NCBI GenBank assembly: GCA_900318685.1
Contig: ONLL01000024.1
Span: 1-55,201, forward strand
Source of the DNA: an uncultured Prevotellaceae bacterium
Lineage (GTDB): Bacteria; Bacteroidota; Bacteroidia; Bacteroidales; Bacteroidaceae
Length of the DNA: 55,201 bases
Reading direction: 5' to 3'
Positions within the stretch are counted from its first letter, which is position 1. Every line of letters begins with the position of its first letter. Below are positions 23,173-31,036 of this stretch, piece after piece. The notes under the pieces were generated by a model, which did not search any database, had not been told where the DNA came from, and saw nothing but the letters and a program-made list of their open reading frames with translations. Position numbers and translations under genes: made by a program.

Positions 23173-23748
23173 ATGGCTAAGAACTTGTATATCATCAGCG
23201 GCTGTAATGGGGCAGGTAAGACCACGGCCTCGTATACGGTGTTGCCCGAGATACTCGGATGCAAGGAGTTTGTCAATGCCGATGAGATAGCGCACGGCCT
23301 TTCGCCCTTCAACGCGGCGAGCGTGGCTATTGAGGCAGGACGGCTGATGTTACAAAGGATAGAAGACCTGTTGACGCGTGACGAGAGTTTCTCGATCGAG
23401 ACCACCCTTGCCACGCGTTCGTATGTCAAGCTGGTGCAGCGTGCCAAGAAGCAAGGCTACCGCGTGAGCCTGCTCTACTTCTGGCTGAGCAGTCCTGAAC
23501 TGGCGATGCGTCGCGTTGCCGAGCGTGTGAGCAAAGGAGGTCACGACATTCCCAAGAGCACGATCACGCGTCGCTATGCCTCTGGCATCAAGAACCTGTT
23601 CAAGTTGTTTGTACCGCTAGTAGACTATTGGGCCGTCTTCGACAACAGCGAGTCACCTCGTCGCACGGTGGCTACTGGCGGCTTGAATGCCAAGACGGAA
23701 ATACTGGAGAACGTATCATACGAAAAAATGTTGGCTTATGTCAAATAA
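23173..23748 (+). CDS. Zeta-toxin-like P-loop kinase
   Basis: 191 residues from the ATG at 23173 (MAKNLYIISGCNGAGKTTASY). It has a Walker A GCNGAGKT, the acidic substrate motif VNADEIAHGLSPF, IETTLATRSY, and an arginine-rich lid MRRVAERVSKGGHDIPKSTITRRYASG. These are the features of the zeta-toxin/UDP-N-acetylglucosamine kinase family; some members are toxins, others housekeeping small-molecule kinases. The longer frame starting at 23161 would begin inside the -7 box and is rejected. The gene overlaps a small ORF by 11 bp. No epsilon-type antitoxin is seen upstream, so if this is a toxin-antitoxin unit the partner is the downstream gene. Confidence 0.75.
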   Translation: MAKNLYIISGCNGAGKTTASYTVLPEILGCKEFVNADEIAHGLSPFNAASVAIEAGRLMLQRIEDLLTRDESFSIETTLATRSYVKLVQRAKKQGYRVSLLYFWLSSPELAMRRVAERVSKGGHDIPKSTITRRYASGIKNLFKLFVPLVDYWAVFDNSESPRRTVATGGLNAKTEILENVSYEKMLAYVK

Positions 23749-23908
23749 GGAAATAAAGAGTTTCACTCAGAAGCTGGAGACGGGGTTGCGTCTGGCGGAG
23801 AAACGGATGCTAGAGGAGAAGGCATTGCACAATGAGACCATAGTGGTGTCGTCGGCGGAAGGCGAGTTTCAGTATATACCAGCCAAGGAGGCTCTGGCAC
23901 AATTCTGA
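23738..23908 (+). CDS. Small partner protein of the zeta-like kinase
   Basis: 56 residues (MSNKEIKSFTQKLETGLRLAEKRMLEEKALHNETIVVSS...), starting inside the kinase gene's last codons and therefore translationally coupled. The first 35 residues are a charged helix, followed by a short strand-like end (EGEFQYIPAKEALAQF). No known domain. Overlap and size make it a candidate antitoxin or regulator of the kinase; that is inference. Confidence 0.6.
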   Translation: MSNKEIKSFTQKLETGLRLAEKRMLEEKALHNETIVVSSAEGEFQYIPAKEALAQF

Positions 23909-23932
23909 GGAAATAAGGAGGATAAGCATTTT

Positions 23933-24367
23933 ATGAAAATAAAAATAGTGAATCGAGGCCATCAGCCTCTGCCTGCCTATGCCACTGAGCAGAGTGCAGG
24001 TATGGATCTGCGAGCTAATCTGAGCGAGCCCGTCGTGCTGCATCCGCTGGAGCGCAGGCTCATTCCTACAGGGCTGTATATCGCCCTTCCTGCAGGCTAT
24101 GAGGCCCAGGTGCGCCCTCGTAGCGGGCTTGCCCTGAAGAAGGGCATCACCGTGTTGAACTCGCCAGGAACCATCGATGCCGACTATCGTGGCGAGATCG
24201 GCGTGCTGCTCATCAACCTGTCGAACGATGACTTTGTGGTCAACGATGGCGAGCGTATTGCCCAGATGGTGGTAGCACGTCATGAACAGGGAGAGTTCGT
24301 CGAGGTGGAAGTGCTTGACGAGACAGAACGTGGAGCTGGCGGCTATGGACATACGGGGATGAGTTGA
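23933..24367 (+). CDS. dut: dUTP diphosphatase
   Basis: 144 residues with the five trimeric dUTPase motifs: [43 protein letters not shown] and the C-terminal GAGGYGHTG. The enzyme hydrolyses dUTP to dUMP and keeps uracil out of DNA. Start ATG at 23933, 24 bp after the small partner gene. Its stop codon lies inside the first unit of a heptamer array. Confidence 0.96.
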   Translation: MKIKIVNRGHQPLPAYATEQSAGMDLRANLSEPVVLHPLERRLIPTGLYIALPAGYEAQVRPRSGLALKKGITVLNSPGTIDADYRGEIGVLLINLSNDDFVVNDGERIAQMVVARHEQGEFVEVEVLDETERGAGGYGHTGMS

Positions 24368-24419
24368 GGTTTGAGATTTGAAGTTTGAAGTTTGAGGTTT
24401 GAGATTTGAGGATTGAGAT
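24364..24419 (+). repeat. Heptamer array (TTGARRT, 8 units) between dut and the TPR gene
   Basis: Eight units in exact phase (TTGAGGT, TTGAGAT, TTGAAGT, TTGAAGT, TTGAGGT, TTGAGAT, TTGAGGA, TTGAGAT). The array begins at the dut stop codon and ends 4 bp before the next ATG (24424), so its purine-rich units also provide the only Shine-Dalgarno-like bases. Confidence 0.95.
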
Positions 24420-24423
24420 TTTT

Positions 24424-26139
24424 ATGAGGAGATTGTTGTTCGCGATAATGATTCTGATGGGTTGCATGGAAATGGCAGCCCAGCAGGACGTGCAATCTTC
24501 CAAGACGAATAAACGCGAATATGACGTGATGCTGCATGAGGCTCTGCTTCAGCGACAGAAAGGTCATCACGATGCATCTTTCGACTTGCTGTGCCGCTGC
24601 AGGGAGCTGAGGCCCGATGCATCGGAAGTGCATTATTTCATCGGACAATACTATGAGGCCCTCGGACAGAAGGAACAGGCTTTGGCTTCCTATCAGCGGG
24701 CTTCGCAACTGGAACCTGAGAACATCACGTACCTCGAGCGACTGGCAGGCTCCTACGTCGACAGCAACCAGTATGCTGAGGCTATCGATGTGGTAGAACG
24801 GATGTATGAAGCCAACAAGGGACGCGACGAGCTGCTAGAGTCGCTCTATGCTCTCTACTGGCAGCAGAAAGACTTTGAGAAGGCAGTAGACGTGCTCAAC
24901 CGCATGGAGCTGGCCGACGGTCCCACCGAGCGCACCACGCTGATGAAGTGCCGGCTCTATATCGAGATGGAAGACTCAGATCGGGCTATCGCCGAGATGA
25001 AGTCGCTGTCGGACCACTATCCCAACGACCCCACCTATCGCACCCTTTATGCCAACACGCTGTTGGTGACTGACCATGAGGATGAGGCCTACGACGTGCT
25101 GATGCAGGTGATGAGCGAGGATGCCACCAACCTCAGGGCCCAGCAAGTGCTGCGCAACTACTATATCCGTCAGGGCGACGAGATTTCGGCCGACTCTGTC
25201 AATCATGCCATCCTGCTCAATCCCAAGGCCTCGACAGAGGACAGGGTGGAACAGATGCGGCGCATCATCATGGAGTCGGAACAGACCGATGGCGACAGCA
25301 CGGTGGTGCTCAGTCTCTTTCAGGAGCTGCTCAACCTGCCCGAGCCCGACCCGGACATCGCTGAGATGAAGGCCGTATACATGCAGCTGAAAGAGATGCC
25401 GCACGACAGCATTGCCCACGCCTTCGAATATGTGCTGCAGCTGGCTCCCGACCAGGCATCCTCGAGGCTGCGACTGGTGCAGCAGGCATGGGAGGATCAG
25501 GATGATGATCGTATCATCAGCCTCTGTCAGGCAGCACGACAGTATAATCCTGAAGAGATGGCCTTCTATTATTATCAGGGAATGGCCTACTACCGTCAGG
25601 AGGACACCGATCATGCGCTGGAAGCCTTCAAGAATGGCATCAGCGTCATCACTGAGGACAGCAACCCTGAGATCGTCAGCGACTTTTATGCCGTCATGGG
25701 CGACCTGCTGCATCAGAAAGGGCTTCAGGCAGAAGCCTATGCTGCCTACGACTCGTGCCTGGTGTGGAAAGAGGACAACATAGGATGTCTCAACAACTAT
25801 GCCTACTACCTCAGCCTGACGGGCGACCGCCTGGCAGAGGCAGAGCAGATGAGCTATAAGACGGTGAAGGCCGAGCCCAACAATGCGACTTATCTCGACA
25901 CCTATGCATGGATTCTCTTTATGCAGCAGCGATATGCCGAGGCCAAGGTTTACATCGATCAGGCTCTGCAGAACGACTCGCTGCCAGGAGCTGTCATCCA
26001 TGAGCATGCCGGCGATATCTATGCCCTCAGCGGCGACATCGACGGTGCTATGGCCTACTGGGAGCAAGCACTCTCGGAAGATCCTGACAATAAATTGCTG
26101 AGGAAAAAAACTAAACGTAAGAAATACTTCAAGAAATGA
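24424..26139 (+). CDS. Exported tetratricopeptide-repeat protein
   Basis: 571 residues starting MRRLLFAIMILMGCMEMAAQQ, a signal peptide (a lipoprotein reading with the Cys is possible but the lipobox is poor). The rest is helical TPR units, for example SEVHYFIGQYYEALGQKEQA, YLERLAGSYVDSNQYAEAI and GCLNNYAYYLSLTGDRLAEA with NNATYLDTYAWILFMQQRYA near the end. TPR proteins are scaffolds. It overlaps the DUF4292 lipoprotein by 4 bp (ATGA) and is followed by an EnvC-like gene, so a role in envelope assembly is likely but inferred. Confidence 0.85.
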   Translation: MRRLLFAIMILMGCMEMAAQQDVQSSKTNKREYDVMLHEALLQRQKGHHDASFDLLCRCRELRPDASEVHYFIGQYYEALGQKEQALASYQRASQLEPENITYLERLAGSYVDSNQYAEAIDVVERMYEANKGRDELLESLYALYWQQKDFEKAVDVLNRMELADGPTERTTLMKCRLYIEMEDSDRAIAEMKSLSDHYPNDPTYRTLYANTLLVTDHEDEAYDVLMQVMSEDATNLRAQQVLRNYYIRQGDEISADSVNHAILLNPKASTEDRVEQMRRIIMESEQTDGDSTVVLSLFQELLNLPEPDPDIAEMKAVYMQLKEMPHDSIAHAFEYVLQLAPDQASSRLRLVQQAWEDQDDDRIISLCQAARQYNPEEMAFYYYQGMAYYRQEDTDHALEAFKNGISVITEDSNPEIVSDFYAVMGDLLHQKGLQAEAYAAYDSCLVWKEDNIGCLNNYAYYLSLTGDRLAEAEQMSYKTVKAEPNNATYLDTYAWILFMQQRYAEAKVYIDQALQNDSLPGAVIHEHAGDIYALSGDIDGAMAYWEQALSEDPDNKLLRKKTKRKKYFKK

Positions 26140-26990
26140 GAATAAAGACCTGCATTCAGGCAGCAATGATTGCTGCAACACTGACTTTCGCCGCCTGTAA
26201 CTCGAGCAAGAACGTCGTCAAAGATAAACCCGTTGCCTCCAACTCGGCTGAGCTTATCAGCAAGGTCGTTGGACAGGCTCAGCAGCATACCACTTACTTC
26301 GGATCGAAGTTGAAGTTCTCCGTTGAGGTGGGTAAGCAGCAGCTGTCGGTATCTGGAAACCTGCGCATGAAGCGTGACGATGTCATACGTCTGCAGCTCA
26401 ATGCACTCGGACTGGTGGAGGCTGCGCGCTTGGAGTTTACTCGTGACTCTGTGCTTATCATGGATCGCATCAACAAGCAGTATATCAAGGCCCCCTATGG
26501 TGATGTCGACTTCCTGCGCGACAGCGGCATCAACTTCCACATGCTTCAGTCACTCTTTTGGAATGAGCTCTTTCAGCCAGGACGGACTGACGTGGATGTG
26601 AGCCGTTTCGCCGTTACGGCACAGAATGGTGATGATGCTACCATCAACTTCGAAGAGACTGAGACGACAGGTGCCAGGAGCCGTATGGCCTACAGTTGGC
26701 TGGTGAGTGCCGCCACAGGCAGCATCAGGAAAGCCTTAGTGGAGTATGACGGAAGATCGCATGGCAACACCAAGCTCAACTGGGAGTACGGCGACTTCAA
26801 AGAGGTGAAGTCAAAGCCCTTCCCCTGCGATATGCAAGTGCTGCTGTCGACCCCTAAGAAGGAAATCAAGCTGGGCATGAAGCTCAGCAGCTTCAACAAC
26901 GACAGCGACTGGGAGACACGCACTCGTGTAAGCCGTAGATACACACAAGTGGATGTCGACGAGATCTTACGGCGAGTTATGGCGCTTTGA
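26136..26990 (+). CDS. DUF4292 (LolB-like) lipoprotein
   Basis: 284 residues with a lipoprotein signal (MRIKTCIQAAMIAATLTFAAC, lipobox FAAC). The body (LKFSVEVGKQQLSVSGNLRMKRDDVIRLQLNALGLVEAARLEFT...) is the beta-rich DUF4292 fold, which resembles LolA/LolB lipoprotein carriers. Standing between a TPR protein and an EnvC-type factor is the common Bacteroidetes arrangement. Its exact role is not established; transport of lipoproteins or outer membrane assembly is plausible. Confidence 0.85.
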   Translation: MRIKTCIQAAMIAATLTFAACNSSKNVVKDKPVASNSAELISKVVGQAQQHTTYFGSKLKFSVEVGKQQLSVSGNLRMKRDDVIRLQLNALGLVEAARLEFTRDSVLIMDRINKQYIKAPYGDVDFLRDSGINFHMLQSLFWNELFQPGRTDVDVSRFAVTAQNGDDATINFEETETTGARSRMAYSWLVSAATGSIRKALVEYDGRSHGNTKLNWEYGDFKEVKSKPFPCDMQVLLSTPKKEIKLGMKLSSFNNDSDWETRTRVSRRYTQVDVDEILRRVMAL

Positions 26991-27018
26991 TTTGAGATTT
27001 TAGAATTGAGAATGAGGA
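26991..27018 (+). repeat. Short heptamer run spanning the envC start
   Basis: TTTGAGA, TTTTAGA, ATTGAGA, ATGAGGA follow in 7-bp phase from just after the DUF4292 stop codon into the start codon at 27012. The units resemble those at 24364-24419 upstream in the same operon. Confidence 0.6.
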
Positions 27019-28412
27019 AGGCGATTATACTGATTATCCTGTTGAGCCTGAGCCTGACCACATCGGCTCAGCGTCGCAACACACGGCAGCGGCAACCTAC
27101 ACAAAGGGAGCAGTTGCAGCAACGTCAGCGTCAGTTGCAACAGCAGCAACAGGCCAACAGAAAGCGTCAGCAGGAGTTGGAGCAGCAGGTGAAGGTGCGC
27201 ATGAAGGATGTGGAGGCCCTGGGCAGCGAAATTGCCGACAAACAACTGGCCATCGACAGTCTTCATCTGGCCATCGACACGCTGCAGGGAAACATTGCCG
27301 TGCTCGACTCACAGTTGGTGGTGCTGCGCAAGGAGCTGGAGGAGCGTCGACAGCACTTTATCAAGTCTGTGCGCTACATGTATCGCAACAGAAACATGCA
27401 GAATCAGATGATTTTTGTGCTTAGTGCGAAGAACTTCAACCAGATGTATCGTCGCATGCGCTTCATGAACGAATATACCACTTATCAGCGTGCACAGGGC
27501 GAGGCTGTGAAGCAGAAGAGTGAGCAGGTAGAGCAGAAGCGTACTGAGCTCAACGACGCCCGCAACAAGTTGAATACGCTGTTGGCTCGCGGCGAGGAGG
27601 AGCAGAAACGTCTGGAGCAGAAGAAGGAAGATCAGCAGAAACTTGTGGCAAGCCTGCAGCGTGAAGAGCAGACAGTACGTCGGCTCATCACCCAGCAGCA
27701 GCAAGAGGAGGCCGCCCTCAACAAGCAGATCGACCGTCTCATCGCCGAGGAGTTGGAGCGAGCCCGCAAGGCCGAGGAAGAGCGTCAGCGGAAGCTCGCT
27801 GAGCAACGTCGTCGTGAGCAGGAGCTGCAACGACAGCAGCAGGCCGCTGCCAACAACAATAACAACAATCGCAGGAGCACCAGCCGCTCTTCCAGAAATA
27901 CGAGTACTACTAGTACTTCTAGGGCTACTAGTACTTCTAGGACGACTAGTACTACTAGAACGACTACCACTTCCAGAGCATCAACGAGCTATCGCGATGC
28001 CGATCCAGACCGTCAGCTCACGGGCAGCTTCGCCAGCAACAAGGGTCGTCTGCCTGTTCCTATCACAGGCAGCTATCGCGTGGTGAGAGGCTTCGGAGCC
28101 TATACGATGGCCGGCGTTACCCTGCAGAGCAGCGGCATCCACCTTGAGGGTCAGCCGGGTGCTCAGGCACGATGCGTCTTTGATGGCGAGGTCAGCAGAG
28201 TCTTCGACCCAGGCAACGGCATTGTGGTGATGGTGCGGCACGGGCGCTACATCTCTGTATATAGCGGTCTTTCGTCAGTCAGCGTCAGCATGGGGCAGAA
28301 GGTGAAGATTAACCAGACACTTGGCACCGTCGGTCCCAGCCATACGCTGCTCTTCCGCCTTCAGGATTGGGACAAAGTGCTCAATCCAAAGACTTGGCTC
28401 AAACGCCTGTAA
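27012..28412 (+). CDS. EnvC/NlpD-like murein hydrolase activator
   Basis: 466 residues from the ATG at 27012 (MRKAIILIILLSLSLTTSAQ, signal peptide). Residues 20-280 are a long Gln/Arg/Glu-rich coiled coil. A Ser/Thr/Arg linker (about 290-330) built of 18-bp DNA repeats leads to a C-terminal M23 (LytM) domain (RLPVPITGSYRVVRGFGAY ... GDTVHGLV-like GQKVKINQTLGTVG). The catalytic residues of active M23 enzymes are lost: HxxxD reads GIHLEGQ and YSHL reads YSGL. This is the EnvC pattern, in which the dead LytM domain activates cell-wall amidases at division. It is last in the dut-TPR-DUF4292 unit and ends 6 bp from convergent GH92. Confidence 0.85.
   Translation: MRKAIILIILLSLSLTTSAQRRNTRQRQPTQREQLQQRQRQLQQQQQANRKRQQELEQQVKVRMKDVEALGSEIADKQLAIDSLHLAIDTLQGNIAVLDSQLVVLRKELEERRQHFIKSVRYMYRNRNMQNQMIFVLSAKNFNQMYRRMRFMNEYTTYQRAQGEAVKQKSEQVEQKRTELNDARNKLNTLLARGEEEQKRLEQKKEDQQKLVASLQREEQTVRRLITQQQQEEAALNKQIDRLIAEELERARKAEEERQRKLAEQRRREQELQRQQQAAANNNNNNRRSTSRSSRNTSTTSTSRATSTSRTTSTTRTTTTSRASTSYRDADPDRQLTGSFASNKGRLPVPITGSYRVVRGFGAYTMAGVTLQSSGIHLEGQPGAQARCVFDGEVSRVFDPGNGIVVMVRHGRYISVYSGLSSVSVSMGQKVKINQTLGTVGPSHTLLFRLQDWDKVLNPKTWLKRL
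27893..27978 (+). repeat. 18-bp coding repeats in the EnvC linker
   Basis: Units such as AGGGCTACTAGTACTTCT, AGGACGACTAGTACTACT and AGAACGACTACCACTTCC encode R-x-T-S-T-x hexapeptides. Their AGT, ACT and AGG/AGA codons differ from the C/G-ending codons of the flanking gene. Confidence 0.8.
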
Positions 28413-28418
28413 CTCCTG

Positions 28419-31034
28419 TTAGTTGCCGGTGATGTTCCAGTCGATGCCTAGTGGATTCCCCTGCATCCTGATGACCAGCCACAGACCTTCTTTCTGTTGC
28501 AGCCACATCTCTGTGCGGTCGATGTCGGCCTTCAGATGGAGAAGGGCAGGCGTGGAATCATCTTGTCTGCGCCAGGTGATGCCATCGTAGATCATCATAC
28601 CTTGACTATGAATCATTCGTACAGCATCGGCTGAGACGAAGGCAAATGTTCCTCGCACATTATGATATACTGTGCCGTCATTCTGTGGGCTTAGCCAGCA
28701 GAAAGACTCAGCATGTTCCACCTGGCTAAGGGGAATGCGATAAGTGGTCTGCTTGCACACGATGCTGAGCGTGTCGCCGTCGTTGATAAAGGCGAGAGGC
28801 CAAGAGCGGAACTGGCGGTTAAGGGTGAAGTGAATGAGGAAAGAAGGTTGAGTGATGGAAGATGAAGGATGAGAGCCGGATGATGAGGGATGAGCGCTGA
28901 GAGATGAAGGATGAGCCGCCGTTGTCTTTGTCTCGAAGAGGAGCTGTCCTCCCTGCATGAGTTGCTGATGGGTGATGCGTGCATCGGACAGCACCTGACC
29001 ATTGAGGCTCACACGCAGGAAGCCGTCGCCACGTCCCTGTCGCACGACATGCAGCGTTTTTCCATTGGAGAGTGACAAAGTGTATTTAGGAAGCAGGGGC
29101 ACATTGAGCAGATAATAGTCTTGTCCTGCATTTGGATAGATGCCCATCATGTGGAAGGCGAGCCACGACGACATGGCTCCTGAATCGTCATTGCCAGGCA
29201 GTCCGTCGGGTTGGTCATTGTAGTGTTGGCGTATGATGCTGTGTATGCGCTGGCTGCTGAGGTCGGGCCTCCCTATCCAGTGGTAAAGGCAGGGCGTGAG
29301 GAACGAGGGTTCATTCTGAACGTTATAATAGCCTTGCTCGAAGAATCGATCCAATCGCTGACGAAAGGCATTGGTTCCGCCACAGACCTGAATAAGCCCT
29401 TCTACGTCGTGGGGCACGGAGAGTGAATACTCCTGGCTGGTGGCTTCGTAGAAGAAAGTGTCCCACCAAGGCAAATACCAAGGCGCAACTTTGGTGACGG
29501 GGGTATAAGGAATGAGCGGATGAAACACTTGCGAGCGTCCCCAAGGCACAGAGTCGAGCCAACGCCCTTGTTCGTCGCGAGGAAGGACGAACCCCTTCAT
29601 GCCATCATATTCAAAGTCACTACGCCACAGATTACGCCAGTTGTGTGAGCGCTGAAGGTAGCGCTCATAGATGTCGTTTCGTCCTAGTCGTTGTGCCACA
29701 AGGGCGATGCAGTAGTCATCATAAGCATACTCCAGGGTGCGTGTGCCGGCGCGAGGGACACCATAGGGGATGTACCCTAGCTGGATGTACTCTCGCAGTC
29801 CTCCCCGTCCGTGCTTTTCGTGGTCGGCACCAGGGTCAGCTTCACCATCTTTGAGCATAGCTTCTAAGGCTAGTTCATAATCGATAGGTCCAACATCCTT
29901 TGCGAGGGCGTCGGCAATGACCACTTCGGCGTTCGAACCTCCCTGTGTACGTCCGTTGCAGTCACCGCTGCGTGCATCTGGCAGATAGCCTTCACGACGG
30001 TAGATGTTAAGCATCGAGCGAACGATGGCTGCCTGGCGCTGTGGGTCAAGCAGGGTGATAAGCGGTGTGGAGGTGCGATAAGTATCCCAGATAGCGTAGT
30101 AGTCGTCATAGTAAGGCTTATCCGTCCACTTGGGATTCTCGCCCGTTTTGTCGACGGGCATGAGCATGGTGTGATAGAGCGCAGTATAGAACATGCGCTG
30201 TTGCTGCGGAGTTCCTTCCACCCTTATCTTGCAAAGTTGCTCCTCCCATGCATAGCGCAGACGTTCGAGCTGCTGGTCGAAGCCGATGGAGTCGATGTTG
30301 CGTTTAGCTTGTTGGGTACTGACGTAGGAGATTCCTATCTTCACATTGACCAGCGTGTCAGTAAAGTGAAGATGGGATGGCTGTTGATGAATGGTGAAGG
30401 GGCGGTCTGTGGTGAGACAGAAATAGACAGTGTAGGCATCGCCGTTGTTCCACCCGCCACGTATGCGGCTGAAGCCACGCAGCTCATGACTGCTGATGGC
30501 CTCAACCTCTGCTCCCACAAACTGCTGTCGCTCGCGGAGGTCGGGCACAGTGTCTTTGCCCAGAAAGTGGGTGGCATCGACAAGCAGCGAGGGCTGTGTG
30601 CCCTGTGGGTAGTGGATGCGATAATGGGCACAGCGCTCGCTGGTGGTAATCTCTATGCAGATGCCGTCGGCATAGTCAGTTGCATAATAGCCTAACTCTA
30701 TCTTTTCAGAAACGCGCTGCTGGGCATAGTCAGTTCGATCGCTGCCAAGATATGGCTGAATGAGTATGTTGCCATATTTCTGCCCCCCTCCTGTTCCACT
30801 GACATGTGTCTGTGAGAAACCAAGGACTGGCTCAGGCATGGGTGCCCATCCAGCATTAGGAAGAACACCACAGTCTGGGCCAGGCTTCACCATACCGAAA
30901 GGCATTGAAGGACCAGGGAACGTGCGTCCCACGCCCACACAGCCTATACGTGGGTCTACATTGAGCCAGCGTTGGGCGGATATCTCCACCGTGGCTGCCA
31001 ACATCAGCAGGATGACTACGGTCGCCTTTTTCAC
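28419..31034 (-). CDS. GH92 exo-alpha-mannosidase with a heptamer-derived insert
   Basis: 871 residues, with signal peptide MKKATVVILLMLAATVEISAQ. GH92 marks: DPRIGCVGVGRTFPGPSMPFGMVKPGPD, FSQTHVSGTGGGQKYGNI, the central PYYDDYYAIWDTYRTSTPL, the DARSGDCNGRTQGGSNAEVV block, and LPGNDDSGAMSSWLAFHMMGIYP. GH92 enzymes are calcium-dependent exo-alpha-mannosidases acting on mannan or N-glycan branches outside the cytoplasm. In the C-terminal beta domain a low-complexity stretch (AHPSSLSAHPSSSGSHPSSS, about residues 709-730) is encoded by an 11-unit heptamer array (28843-28919), an insertion not expected in the family. It is the last gene of the mannan operon, 2 bp after GH36. Confidence 0.9.
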   Translation of the reverse strand: MKKATVVILLMLAATVEISAQRWLNVDPRIGCVGVGRTFPGPSMPFGMVKPGPDCGVLPNAGWAPMPEPVLGFSQTHVSGTGGGQKYGNILIQPYLGSDRTDYAQQRVSEKIELGYYATDYADGICIEITTSERCAHYRIHYPQGTQPSLLVDATHFLGKDTVPDLRERQQFVGAEVEAISSHELRGFSRIRGGWNNGDAYTVYFCLTTDRPFTIHQQPSHLHFTDTLVNVKIGISYVSTQQAKRNIDSIGFDQQLERLRYAWEEQLCKIRVEGTPQQQRMFYTALYHTMLMPVDKTGENPKWTDKPYYDDYYAIWDTYRTSTPLITLLDPQRQAAIVRSMLNIYRREGYLPDARSGDCNGRTQGGSNAEVVIADALAKDVGPIDYELALEAMLKDGEADPGADHEKHGRGGLREYIQLGYIPYGVPRAGTRTLEYAYDDYCIALVAQRLGRNDIYERYLQRSHNWRNLWRSDFEYDGMKGFVLPRDEQGRWLDSVPWGRSQVFHPLIPYTPVTKVAPWYLPWWDTFFYEATSQEYSLSVPHDVEGLIQVCGGTNAFRQRLDRFFEQGYYNVQNEPSFLTPCLYHWIGRPDLSSQRIHSIIRQHYNDQPDGLPGNDDSGAMSSWLAFHMMGIYPNAGQDYYLLNVPLLPKYTLSLSNGKTLHVVRQGRGDGFLRVSLNGQVLSDARITHQQLMQGGQLLFETKTTAAHPSSLSAHPSSSGSHPSSSITQPSFLIHFTLNRQFRSWPLAFINDGDTLSIVCKQTTYRIPLSQVEHAESFCWLSPQNDGTVYHNVRGTFAFVSADAVRMIHSQGMMIYDGITWRRQDDSTPALLHLKADIDRTEMWLQQKEGLWLVIRMQGNPLGIDWNITGN
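28843..28919. repeat. Heptamer array inside the GH92 gene
   Basis: Eleven consecutive 7-bp units on the plus strand, consensus GARNGAT (GAAGGTT, GAGTGAT, GGAAGAT, GAAGGAT, GAGAGCC, GGATGAT, GAGGGAT, GAGCGCT, GAGAGAT, GAAGGAT, GAGCCGC). Three units make 21 bp, giving a 7-residue peptide repeat; gain or loss of one unit would shift the frame. Confidence 0.85.
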
Positions 31035-31036
31035 GC

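Noticed and set aside
20326-24419. CRISPR array
   Set aside because: Repeats are 7 bp in direct tandem without spacers, and no cas genes are present.
24976-26181. 401-codon minus-strand open frame over the TPR gene
   Set aside because: Antisense shadow; TPR motifs are on the plus strand.
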